This document shows, piece by piece, positions 31,301-45,300 of a stretch of 64,000 bases of DNA. Position 1 is the first letter of the stretch, and each line of letters starts with the position of its first letter. The translations under genes were made by a program, and so were the position numbers. The stretch is from Eutreptiella sp. 'Long Island Sound 2002'. Taxonomy: Eukaryota; Euglenozoa; Euglenophyceae; Eutreptiales; Eutreptiaceae. The stretch spans positions 186,210,495 through 186,274,494 of the forward strand of contig OZ038379.1 in the NCBI GenBank assembly GCA_964036045.1, in the 5' to 3' direction. The notes beneath the pieces are model-generated. The model was not told the DNA's origin. It was given only the letters and a program-made list of their open reading frames with translations, and ran no database searches.

Positions 31301-34300
31301 ACACCTCAGACCCCCTTTTCAACTGCCCCCATGCCCTCAAAACATATTTCACCCAGTGCAAACACCTCAAACCCCCTTTTCAACTGCCCCCATGCCCTCA
31401 AAACACATTTCACCCAATGCCCACACCTCACACCCCCTTTTCAACTGCCCCCATGCCCTCAAAACACATTTCACACAATGCCAACACCTCAAACCCCCTT
31501 TTCAACTCCCCGCATGCCCTCAAAACATATTTCACCCAGTGCCAACACCTCCAACCCCCTTTTCTACTGCCCCAATGCCCTCAAAACATATTTCACCCAA
31601 TGCCAACACCTCCAACCCCCTTTTCAACTGCCCCCATGCCCTCAAAACATATTTGACACAGTACCAACACCTCAAACCCCCTTTTCAACTGCCCCCATGC
31701 CCTCGAGACATATTTCACCCAGTGCCAACACCTCAAACCCCCTTTTCAACTCACCCCATGCCCTCAAAACACATTTCGCCCAATGCCAACACCTCAAACC
31801 CCCTTTTCAACTGCCCCCATGCCCTCAAAGCACATTTCACCCAATGCCAACACCTGAAACCCCCGTTTCAACTGCCCCCATGCCCTCAAAACACATTCCA
31901 CCCACCAGTGCCAACACCTCAAACCCCCTTTTCAACTCACCCCATGCCCTCAAAACACATTTCACACAGTGCCAACACCACACCCCCCCTTTTCAACTGC
32001 CCCCATGCCCTCAAAACATATTTCACCCAGTGCCAACACCTCAAACCCCCTTTTCAACTGCCCCCATGCCCTCAAAACACATTTCACCCAATGCCAACAC
32101 CTCAAACCCCCTTTTCAACTGCCCCCATGCCCTCAAAACATATTTCACCCAGTGCCGACACCTCAAACCCCCTTTTCCACTGCCCCCATGCCCTCAAAGC
32201 ACATTTCACCCAATGCCAACACCTCAAACCCCCTTTTCAACTGCCCCCATGCCCTCAAAACATATTTCACACAGTGCCAACACCTCAAACCCCCTTTTCA
32301 ACTGCCCCCATGCCCTCAAAACATATTTCACCCAGTGCCAACACCTCAAACCCCCTTTTCAACTGCCCCCATGCCCTCAAAACACATTTCACCCAATGCC
32401 AACACCTCAAACCCCCTTTTCAACTGCCCCCATGCCCTCAAAACATATTTCACACAGTGCCAACACCTCAAACCCCCTTTTCCACTGCCCCCATGCCCTC
32501 AAAGCACATTTCACCCAATGCCAACACCTCAAACCCCCTTTTCAACTCAACCCATGCCCTCCAAACATATTTCACCCAGTGCAAACACCTCAAACCCCCG
32601 TTTCAACTGCCCCCATGCCCTCAAAACATATTTCACACAGTGCCAACACCTCCAACCCCCTTTTCAACTGCCCCCATGCCCTCAAAACATATTTCACCCA
32701 AAGCCAACACCTCAAACCCCCTTTTCAACTGCCCCCATGCCCTCAAAACATATTTCACACAGTGCCAACACCTCAAACCCCCTTTTCAACTGCCCCCATG
32801 CCCTTGAGACATATTTCACCAAGTGCCAACACCTCAAACCCCCTTTTCAACTGCCCCCATGCCCTCAAAACACATTTCACCCAATGCCAACACCTCAAAC
32901 CCCCTTTTCAACTGCCCCCATGCCCTCCAAACACATTTCACCCAGTGCAAACACCTCAAACCCCCGTTTCAACTGCCCCCATGCCCTCAAAACATATTTC
33001 ACCCAGTGCCAACACCTCAAACCCCCTTTTCAACTGCCCCCATGCCCTCAAAGCACATTTCACCCAGTGCCAACACCTCAAACCCCCTTTTCTACTGCCC
33101 CCATGCCCTCAAAACATATTTCGGCCAGTGCCAACACCTCAAACCCCCTTTTCAACTGCCCCCATGCCCTCAAAACACATTTCACACAATGCCAACACCT
33201 CAAACCCCCGTTTCAACTGCCCCCATGCCCTGAAAACACATTTCACCCACTAGTGCCAACACCTCAAACCCCCTTTTCAACTGCCCCCATGCCCTCAAAA
33301 CATATTTCACCCAGTGCCAACACCTCAAACCCCCTTTTCAACTGCCCCCATGCCCTCAAAACATATTTCACCCAGTGCCAACACCTCAAACCCCCTTTTC
33401 AACTGCCCCCATGCCCTCAAAACACATTTCACCCAGTGCCAACACCTCAAACCCCCTTTTCAACTGCCCCCATGCCCTCAAAACATATTTCGGCCAGTGC
33501 CAACACCTCAAACCCCCTTTTCAACTGCCCCCATGCCCTCAAAACACATTTCACACAATGCCAACACCTCAAACCCCCGTTTCAACTAGCCCCATGCCCT
33601 GAAAACACATTTCACCCACTAGTGCCAACACCTCAAACCCCCTTTTCAACTGCCCCCATGCCCTCAAAACATATTTCACCCAGTGCAAACACCTCAAACC
33701 CCCTTTTCAACTGCCCCCATGCCCTCAAAACACATTTCACCCAATGCCAACACCTCACACCCCCTTTTCAACTGCCCCCATGCCCTCAAAACACATTTCA
33801 CCTAGTGCCAACACCTCACACCCCCTTTTCAACTCCTTGCATGCCCTCAAAACATATTTCACCCAGTGCCAACACCTCCAACCCCCTTTTCTACTGCCCC
33901 AATGCCCTCAAAACATATTTCACCCAATGCCAACACCTCCAACCCCCTTTTCAACTGCCCCCATGCCCTCAAAACATATTTCACACAGTGCCAACAACTC
34001 AAACCCCCTTTTCAACTGCCCCCATGCCCTCGAGACATATTTCACCCAGTGCCAACACCTCAAACCCCCTTTTCAACTCACCCCATGCCCTCAAAACACA
34101 TTTCGCCCAATGCCAACACCTCAAACCCCCTTTTCAACTGCCCCCATGCCCTGAAAACATATTTCGGCCAGTGCCAACACCTCAAACCCCCTTTTCAACT
34201 GCCCCCATGCCCTCAAAGCACATTTCACCCAATGCCAACACCTGAAACCCCCGTTTCAACTGCCCCCATGCCCTCAAAACACATTCCACCCACCAGTGCC

Positions 34301-34724
34301 AACACCTCAAACCCCCTTTTCAACTCACCCCATGCCCTCAAAACACATTTCACACAGTGCCAACGCCACACCCCCCCTTTTCAACTGCCCCCATGCCCTC
34401 AAAACATATTTCACCCAGTGCCAACACCTCAAACCCCCTTTTCAACTCACCCCATGCCCTCAAAACACATTTCACCCAATGCCAACACCTCAAACCCCCT
34501 TTTCAACTGCCCCCATGCCCTCAAAACATATTTCACCCAGTGCCAACACCTCAAACCCCCTTTTCCACTGCCCCCATGCCCTCAAAGCACATTTCACCCA
34601 ATGCCAACACCTCAAACCCCCTTTTCCACTGCCCCCATGCCCTCAAAGCACATTTCACACAGTGCCAACACCTCAAACCCCCGTTTCAACTGCCCCCATG
34701 CCGTCAAAACATGTTTCACCCAGT

Positions 34725-36320
34725 GCCAACACCTCAAACCCCCTTTTCAACTCCCCCCATGCCCTCAAGACATATTTCACACAGTGCCAACACCTCAAAC
34801 CCCCTTTTCACCTGCCCCCACGCCCTCAAAACACATTTCACCCAATGCCAACACCTCCAACCCCCTTTTCAACTGCCCCCATGCCCTCAAAACATATTTC
34901 ACACAGTGCCAACACCTCAAACCCCCTTTTCAACCGCCCCCATGCCCTCAAGACACATTTCACACAATGCCAACACCTCCAACCCCCTTTTCAACTGCCC
35001 CCATGCCCTGAAAACAAATTTCACCCACCAGTGCCAACACCTCAAACCCCCTTTTCAACTCACCCCATGCCCTCGAAACATATTTCACACAGTGCCAACA
35101 CCTCAAACCCCCTTTTCAACTCACCCCATGCCCTCAAAACACATTTCACACAGTGCCAACACCTCAACCCCCCTTTTCTAATGCCCCCATGCCCTCAAAA
35201 CACATTTCACCCAGTGCCAACACCTCAAACCCCCTTTTCAACTCCCCCCACACATTTCACCCAGTGCCAAAACCTCACACCCCCTTTTCAACTCCCCCCA
35301 TGCCCTCAAAACATATTTCACACAGTGCCAACAGCTCAAACCCCCTTTTCAACTCCCCCCATGCCCTCAAAACACATTTCACCCAATGCCAACACCTCCA
35401 ACCCCCTTTTAAATTGCCCCCATGCCCTCAAAACATATTTCACCCAGTGCCAACACCTGAAACCCCCTTTTCAACTGCCCCCAGGCCCTCAAAACATATT
35501 TCACCCAGTGCCAACACCTCAAACCCCCTTTTCAACTCCCCCCATGCCCTCAAGACATATTTCACACAGTGCCAACACCTCAAACCCCCTTTTCACCTGC
35601 CCCCACGCCCTCAAAACACATTTCACCCAATGCCAACACCTCCAACCCCCTTTTCAACTGCCCCCATGCCCTCAAAACATATTTCACACAGTGCCAACAC
35701 CTCAAACCCCCTTTTCAACCGCCCCCATGCCCTCAAGACACATTTCACACAATGCCAACACCTCCAACCCCCTTTTCAACTGCCCCCATGCCCTGAAAAC
35801 AAATTTCACCCACCAGTGCCAACACCTCAAACCCCCTTTTCAACTCACCCCATGCCCTCGAAACATATTTCACACAGTGCCAACACCTCAAACCCCCTTT
35901 TCAACTCACCCCATGCCCTCAAAACACATTTCACACAGTGCCAACACCTCAACCCCCCTTTTCTAATGCCCCCATGCCCTCAAAACACATTTCACCCAGT
36001 GCCAACACCTCAAACCCCCTTTTCAACTCCCCCCACACATTTCACCCAGTGCCAAAACCTCACACCCCCTTTTCAACTCCCCCCATGCCCTCAAAACATA
36101 TTTCACACAGTGCCAACAGCTCAAACCCCCTTTTCAACTCCCCCCATGCCCTCAAAACACATTTCACCCAATGCCAACACCTCCAACCCCCTTTTAAATT
36201 GCCCCCATGCCCTCAAAACATATTTCACCCAGTGCCAACACCTCAAACCCCCTTTTCAACTGCCCCCAGGCCCTCAAAACATATTTCACCCAGTGCCAAC
36301 ACCTCAAACCCCCTTTTCAA
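34725..36320. repeat. Higher-order repeat in the 61-bp array: 785-bp period
   Basis: The segment 34725-35535 recurs with offset 785 at 35510-36320, with almost no differences. It includes the marker units with TTTTCTAATGCCCC and the shortened CCCCACACATTTCACCC form (35246 and 36031). Diverged versions of the same marker order appear near 39300-39400 and 41550-41650. Confidence 0.85.
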
Positions 36321-39300
36321 CTGCCCCCATGGCCTCAAAACACATTTCACCCAATGCCAACACCTCAAACCCCCTTTTCAACTTCCCCCACGCCCTGAAA
36401 ACACATTTCACCCAATGCCAACACCTCACACCCCCTTTTCAACTACCCCCATGCCATCAAAACGCATTTCACCCAATGCCAACACCTCAAACCCCCTTTT
36501 CAACTCAACCCATACCCTCAAAACATAATTCACCCAGTGCCAACACCTCAAACCCCCTTTTCAACTGCCCCCATGCCCTCAAAACATATTTCACGCAGTG
36601 CCAACACCTCAAACCCCCTTTTCAACTCCCCCCACACATTTCACCCAGTGCCAACACCTCAAACCCCCTTTTCAACTGCCCCCATGCCCTCAAAACATAT
36701 TTCACCCAGTGCCAACACCTCAAACCCCCTTTTCAACTGCCCCCATGCCCTCAAAACACATTTCACCCGGTGCCAACACCTCAAACCCCCTTTTCAACTC
36801 ACCCCATGCCCTCAAAACATATTGCGGCCAGTGCCAACACCTCACCCCCCCTTTTCAACTGCCCCCATGCCCTCAAAACACATTTCACACAATGCCAACA
36901 CCTCAAACCCCCGTTTCAACTGCCCCCATACCCTCAAAACATAATTCACCCAGTGCCAACACCTCAAACCCCCTTTTCAACTGCCCCCATGCCCTCAAAA
37001 CATATTTCACCCAGTGCCAACACCTCAAACCCCCTTTTCAACTGCCCCCATGCCCTCAAAACACATTTCACCCGGTGCCAACACCTTAAACCCCCTTTTC
37101 AACTCACCCCATGCCCTCAAAACATATTGCGGCCAGTGCCAACACCTCACCCCCCCTTTTCAACTGCCCCCATGCCCTCAAAACATATTTCACACCGTGC
37201 AAACACCTCAAACCCCCTTTTCAACTGCCCCCATGCCATCAAAACTCATTTCACCCAATGCCAACACCTCAAACCCCCTTTTCAACTCCCCCCATTCCCT
37301 CAAAACATATTTCACCCAGTGCCAACACCTCAAAGCCCCTTTTCAACTGCCCCCATGCCATCAAGACTTATTTCACCCAATGCCAACGCCTCCAACCCCC
37401 TTTTCAACTCACCCCATACCCTCAAAACATATTTCACCCAGTGCCAACACCTCAAACCCCCTTTTCAACTGCCCCCATGCCCTCAAAACATATTTCACCC
37501 AGTGCCAACACCTCAAACCCCCTTTTCAACTGCCCCCATGCCCTCAAAACATATTTCACCCAGTGCCAACACCTCAAACCCCCTTTTCAACTGCCCCCAT
37601 GCCCTCAAAACACATTTCACCCGGTGCCAACACCTCAAACCCCCTTTTCAACTCACCCCATGCCCTCAAAATGTATTGCGGCCAGTGCCAACACCTCACC
37701 CCCCCTTTTCAACTGCCCCCATGCCCTCAAAACACATTTCACACAATGCCAACACCTCAAACCCCCGTTTCAACTGCCCCCATGCCCTCAAAACACATTT
37801 CACCCACTAGTGCCAACACCTCAAACCCCCTTTTCAACTGCCCCCATGCCCTCGAGACATATTTCACCCAGTGCCAACACCTCAAACCCCCGTTTCAACT
37901 GCCCCCATGCCCTCAAAACACATTTCGCCCAATGCCAACACCTCAAACCCCCTTTTCAACTGCCCCCATGCCCTCAAAACACATTTCACCTAATGCCAAC
38001 ACCTCAAACCCCCTTTTCAACTGCCCCCATGCCCTCAAAACATATTTCACCCAGTGCCAACACCTCAAACCCCCTTTTCAACTCCCCGCATGCCCTCAAA
38101 ACATATTTCACCCAATGCCAACACCTCCAACCCCCTTTTGTACTGCCCCCATGCCCTCAAAACATATTTCACCCAATGCCAACACCTCCAACCCCCTTTT
38201 CTACTGCCCCCATGCCCTCAAAACATATTTCACACAGTGCCAACACCTCAAACCCCCTTTTCAACTCACCCCATGCCCTCAAAACACATTTCACCCAATG
38301 CCAACACCTCAAACCCGCTTTTCAACTGCCCCCATGCCCTGAAAACATATTTCGGCCAGTACCAACACCTCAAACCCCCTTTTCAACTGCCCCCATGCCC
38401 TCAAAGCACATTTCACCCAATGCCAACACCTCAAACCCCCGTTTCAACTACCCCCATGCCCTGAAAACACATTTCACCCACCAGTGCCAACACCTCGAAC
38501 CCCCTTTTCAACTCACCCCATGCCCTCAAAACACATTTCACACAGTGCCAACACCACACCCCCCCTTTTCAACTGCCCCCATGCCCTCAAAACACATTTC
38601 ACCCAATGCCAACACCTCAAACCCCCGTTTCAACTGCCCCCATGCCCTCAAAACATATTTCACCCAGTGCCAACACCTCAAACCCCCTTTTCTACTGCCC
38701 CCATGCCCTGAAAGGACATTTCACCCAATGCCAACACCTCAAACCCCCTTTTCAACTGCCCCCATGCCCTCAAAACATATTTCACACAGTGCCAACACCT
38801 CAAACCCCCGTTTCAACTGCCCCCATGCCGTCAAAACATATTTCACCCAGTGCCAACACCTCAAACCCCCTTTTCAACTCCCCCCATGCCCTCAAAACAT
38901 ATTTCACACAGTGCCAACACCTCAAACCCCCTTTTCACCCCCCCCCATGCCCTCAAAACACATTTCACCCAATGCCAACACCTCACACCCCCTTTTCAAC
39001 TGCCCCCATGCCCTCAAAACATATTTCACACAGTGCCAACACCTCAAACCCCCTTTTCAACCGCCCCCATGCCCTCAAAGCACATTTCACCCAATGCCAA
39101 CACCTCAAACCCCCATTTCAACTGCCCCCATGCCCTGAAAAACAAATTTCACCCACCAGTGCCAACAGCCTCAAACCCCCTTTTCAACTCACCCCATGCC
39201 CTGGAAACACATTTCACACAGTGCCAACACCTCAAACCCCCTTTTCAACTCACCCCATGCCCTCAAAACACATTTCACACAGTGCCAACACCTCAAACCC

Positions 39301-42300
39301 CCTTTTCTAATGCCCCCATGCCCTCAAAGCACATTTCACCCAGTGCCAACACCTCAAACCCCCTTTTCAACTCCCCGCACACATTTCACCCAGTGCCACA
39401 ACCTCACACCCCCTTTTCAACTCCCCCCATGCCCTCAAAACATATTTCACACAGTGCCAACAGCTCAAACCCCCTTTTCAACTCCCCCCATGCCATCAAA
39501 ACACGTTTCACACGGTGCCAACACCTCCAACCCCCCTTTTCAACTGCCCCCATGCCCTCAAAACACATTTCACCCAGTGCCTACACCTCAAACCCCCTTT
39601 TCAACTCCCCCCATGCCCTCAAAACACATTTCACCCAATGCCAACACCTCGAACCCCCTTTTCAACTGCCCCCATGCCCTCAAAACATATTTCACCCAGT
39701 GCCAACACCTCAAACCCCCTTTTCAACTGCCCCCATGGCCTCAAAACACATTTCACCCAATGCCAACACCTCAAACCCCCTTTTCAACTTCCGCCACGCC
39801 CTGAAAACACATTTCACCTAATGCCAACACCTCACACCCCCTTGTCAACTGCCCCCATGCCCTCAAAACACATTTCACCCAATGCCAACACCTCGAACCC
39901 CCTTTTCAACTCCCCCCATGCCCTCAAAACACATTTCACCCAATGCCAACACCTCGAACCCCCTTTTCAACTGCCCCCATGCCCTCAAAACGCATTTCAC
40001 CCAATGCCAACACCTCAAACCCCGTTTTAAACTCCCCCCATGCCCTCAAAACATATTTCACCCAATGCCAACACCTCAAACCCCCTTTTCAACTGCCCCC
40101 ATGCCCTCAAAACTTATTTCACCCAATGCCAACACCTCAAACCCCCTTTTCAACTCACCCCATGCCCTCAAAACACATTTCACACAGTGCCAACACCTCA
40201 AACCCGCTTTTCAACTGCCCCCATGCCCTGAAAACATATTTCGGCCAGTGCCAACACCTCAAGCCCCCTTTCCAACTGCCCCCATGCCCTCAAAACATAT
40301 TTCACACAGTGCCAACACCTCAAACCCCGTTTCAACTGCCCCCATGCACTGAAAACACATTTCACCCACCAGTGCCAACACCTCGAACCCCCTTTTCAAC
40401 TCACCCCATGCCCTCAAAACACATTTCACACAGTGCCAACACCACACCCCCCCCTTTTCAACTGCCCCCATGCCCTGAAAACATATTTCACCCAATGCCA
40501 ACACCTCAAACCCCCTTTTCAAATGCCCCCATGCCCTCAAAACACATTTCACCCAATGCCAACACCTCAAACCCCCGTTTCAACTGCCCCCATGCCCTCA
40601 AAACATATTTCACCCAGTGCCAACACCTCAAACCCCCTTTTCAACTGCCCCCATGCCCTCAAAGCACATTTCACCCAATGCCAACACCTCAAACCCCCTT
40701 TTCAACTGCCCCCATGCCCTCAAAACATATTTCACACAGTGCCAACACCTCAAACCCCCTTTTCAACTGCCCCCATGCCCTCAAAACATGTTTCACCCAG
40801 TGCCAACACCTCAAACCCCCTTTTCAATTCCCCCCATGCCCTCAAAACATATTTCACACAGTGCCAACACCTCAAACCCCCTTTTCAACTCCCCCCATGC
40901 CCTCAAAACACATTTCACCCAATGCCAACACCTCACACCCCCTTTTCAACTGCCCCCATGCCCTCAAAACATATTTCACACAGTGCCAACACCTCAAACC
41001 CCCTTTTCAACCGCCCCCATGCCCTCAAGACACATTTCACACAATGCCAACACCTCCAACCCCCTTTTCAACTGCCCCCATGCCCTCAAAACATGTTTCA
41101 CCCAGTGCCAACACCTCAAACCCCCTTTTCAACTCCCCCCATGCCCTCAAAACATATTTCACACAGTGCCAACACCTCAAACCCCCTTTTCAACTCCCCC
41201 CATGCCCTCAAAACACATTTCACCCAATGCCAACACCTCACACCCCCTTTTCAACTGCCCCCATGCCCTCAAAACAAATTTCACACAGTGCCAACACCTC
41301 AAACCCCCTTTTCAACCGCCCCCATGCCCTCAAAACACATTTCACACAATGCCAACACCTCAAACCCCCGTTTCAACTGCCCCCATGCCCTGAAAACAAA
41401 TTTCACCCACCAGTGCCAACACCTCAAACCCCCTTTTCAACTCACCCCATGCCCTCAAAACACATTTCACACAGTGCGAACACCTCACACCCCCTTTTCA
41501 ACTCACCCCATGCCCTCAAAACACATTTCACACAGTGCCAACACCTCAAACCCCCTTTTCTAATGCCCCCATGCCCTCAAAGCACATTTCACCCAGTGCC
41601 AACACCTCAAACCCCCTTTTCAACTCCCCCCACAGATTTCACCCAGTGCCACAACCTCACACCCCCTTTTCAACTCCCCCCATGCCCTCAAAACATATTT
41701 CACCAAGTGCCAACAGCTCAAACCCCCTTTTCAACTCCCCCCATGCCATCAAAACACATTTCACCCAATGCCCACACCTCCAACACCCTTTTCAACTGCC
41801 CCCATGCCCTCAAGACATATTTCACACAGTGCCAACACCTCAAACCCCGTTTTCAACTGCCCCCATGCCCTGAAAACACATTTCACCCAGTGCCAACACC
41901 TCAAACCCCCTTTTCAACTGCCCCCATGCCCTCAAAACACATTTCACCCAATGCGAACACCTCGAACCCCCTTTTCAACTGCCCCCATGGCCTCAAAACA
42001 CATTTCACCCAATGCCAACACCTCAAACCCCCTTTTCAACTTCCCCCACGCCCTGAAAACACATTTCACCCAATGCCAACACCTCACACCCCCTTTTCAA
42101 CTGCCCCCATGCAATCAAAACGCATTTCACCCAATGCCAACACCTCAAACCCCGTTTTCAACTCCCCCCATGCCCTCAAAACATATTTCACCCAGTGCCA
42201 ACACCTCAAACCCCCTTTTCAACTACCCCCATGCCCTCAAAACTTATTTCACCCAATGCCAACACCTCCAACCCCCTTTTCAACTCACCCCATGCCCTCA

Positions 42301-45300
42301 AAACATATTTCACCCAGTGCTGACACCTCAAACCCCCTTTTCAACTGCCCCCATGCCTTGCAAAACATATTTCACCCAATGCCAACACCTCCAACCCCCT
42401 TTTCAACTGCCCCCATGCCCTCAAAACATATTTCACACAATGCCAACACCTCAAACCCCCTTTTCAACTGCCCCCATGCCCTCGAGATATATTTCACCCA
42501 ATGCCAACACCTCAAACCCCGTTTTCAACTCACCCCATGCCCTCGAAACATATTTCACCCGGTGCCAACACGTCAAACCCCCTTTTCAACTGCCCCCATG
42601 CCCTCAAAACACATTTCACACAATGCCAACACCTCAAACCCCCGTTTCAACTGCCCCCATGCCCTGAAAACACATTTCACCCACCAGTGCCAACACCTCA
42701 AACCCCCTTTTCAACTCACCCCATGCCCTCAAAACACATTTCACACAGTGCCAACACCTCAAACCCCCTTTTCAACTCACCCCATGCCCTCAAAACACAT
42801 TTCACCCAGTGCCAACACCTCAAACCCCCTTTTTAACTGCCCCCATGCCCTCAAAACATATTTCACCCAGTGCCAACACCTCAAACCCCCTTTTCTACTG
42901 CCCCCATGCCCTCGAAACATATTTCACCCAATGCCAACACCTCCAACCCCCTTTTCAACTGCCCCCATGCCCTCCAAACATATTTCACCCAGTACCAACA
43001 CCTCCAACCCCCTTTTCAACTGCCCCCATGCCCTCGAGACATATTTCACCCAGTGCCAACACCTCAAACCCCCTTTTCAACTCACCCCATGCCCTCAAAA
43101 CACATTTCACCCAGTGCCAACACCTCAAACCCCCTTTTCAACTGCCCCCATGCCCTCAAAACATATTTCACCCAGTGCCAACACCTCAAACCCCCTTTTC
43201 TACTGCCCCCATGCCCTCAAAACATATTTCACCCAATGCCAACACCTCCAACCCCCTTTTCAACTGCCCCCATGCCCTCAAAACATATTTCACCCAGTGC
43301 CAACACCTCAAACCCCCTTTTCAACTGCCCCCATGCCCTCAAAACATATTTCGGCCAGTGCCAACACCTCAAACCCCCTTTTCAACTGCCCCCATGCCTT
43401 CAAAACACATTTCACACAATGCCAACACCTCAAACCCCCGTTTCAACTGCCCCCATGCCCTGAAAACACATTTCACCCACCAGTGCCAACACCTCAAACC
43501 CCCTTTTCAACTGCCCCCATGCCCTCAAAACATATTTCACCCAGTGCCAACACCTCAAACCCCCGTTTCAACTTCCCCCATGCCCTCAAAGCACATTTCA
43601 CCCAATGCCAACACCTCAAACCCCCTTTTCAACTGCCCCCATGCCCTCAAAACGTATTTCACACGGTGCAAACACCTCAAACCCCCGTTTCAACTGCCCC
43701 CATGCCGCCAAAACATATTTCACCCAGTGCCAACACCTCAAACCCCCTTTTCAACTGCCCCCATGCCCTCAAAACATATTTCACCCAATGCCAACACCTC
43801 AAACCCCCTTTTCAACTGCCCCCATGCCCTCAAAACATATTTCACACAGTGCCAACACCTCACACCCCCTTTTCAACTCCCCCCATGCCCTCAAAACACA
43901 TTTCACACAATGCCAACACCTCAAACCCCCTTTCAACTCACCCCATGCCCTCAAAACATATTTCACCCAGTGCCAACACCTCCAACCCCCTTTTCAACTG
44001 CCCCCATGCCCTCAAAACACATTTCACCCAGTGCCAACACCTCAAACCCCCTTTTCTACTGCCCCCATGCCCTCAAAACATATTTCACCCAATGCCAACA
44101 CCTCCAACCCCCTTTTCAACTGCCCCCATGGCCTCAAAACATATTTCACACAGTGCCAACACCTCTAACCCCCTTTTCAACTGCCCCCATGCCCTCGAAA
44201 CACATTTCACCCAATGCCAACACCTCAAACCCCCTTTTCAACTGCCCCCATGCCCTCAAAACATATTTCGGCCAGTGCCAACACCTCAAACCCCCTTTTC
44301 AAATGCCCCCATGCCCTCAAAACACATTTCACACAATGCCAACACCTCAAACCCCCGTTTCAACTGCCCCCATGCCCTGAAAACACATTTCACCCACCAG
44401 TGCCAACACCTCAAACCCCCTTTTCAACTCACCCCATGCCCTCAAAACACATTTCACACAGTGCCAACACCTCAAACCCCCTTTTCAACTCACCCCATGC
44501 CCTCAAAACACATTTCACCCAGTGCCAACACCTCAAACCCCCTTTTCAGCTGCCCCCATGCCCTCAAAACATATTTCACCCAGTGCCAACACCTCAAACC
44601 CCCTTTTCTACTGCCCCCATGCCCTGAAAACATATTTCACCCAATGCCAACACCTCCAACCCCCTTTTCAACTGCCCCCATGCCCTCAAAACATATTTCA
44701 CACAGTGCCAACACCTCAAACCCCCTTTTCAACTGCCCCCATGCCCTCGAGACATATTTCACCCAGTGCCAACACCTCAAACCCCCTTTTCAACTCACCC
44801 CATGCCCTCAAAACACATTTCACCCAGTGCCAACACCTCAAACCCCCTTTTCAACTGCCCCCATGCCCTCAAAACATATTTCACCCAGTGCCAACACCTC
44901 AAACCCCCTTTTCTACTGCCCCCATGCCCTCAAAACATATTTCACCCAGTGCCAACACCTCAAACCCCCTTTTCAACTGCCCCCATGCCCTCAAAACATA
45001 TTTCACCCAATGCCAACACCTCAAACCCCCTTTTCAACTGCCCCCATGCCCTCAAAACATATTTCACACAGTGCCAACACCTCAAACCCCCTTTCAACTC
45101 ACCCCATGCCCTCAAAACATATTTCACCCAGTGCCAACACCTCCAACCCCCTTTTCAACTGCCCCCATGCCCTCAAAACATATTTCACACAGTGCCAACA
45201 CCTCACACCCCCTTTTCAACTCCCCCCATGCCCTCAAAACACATTTCACACAATGCCAACACCTCAAACCCCCTTTCAACTCACCCCATGCCCTCAAAAC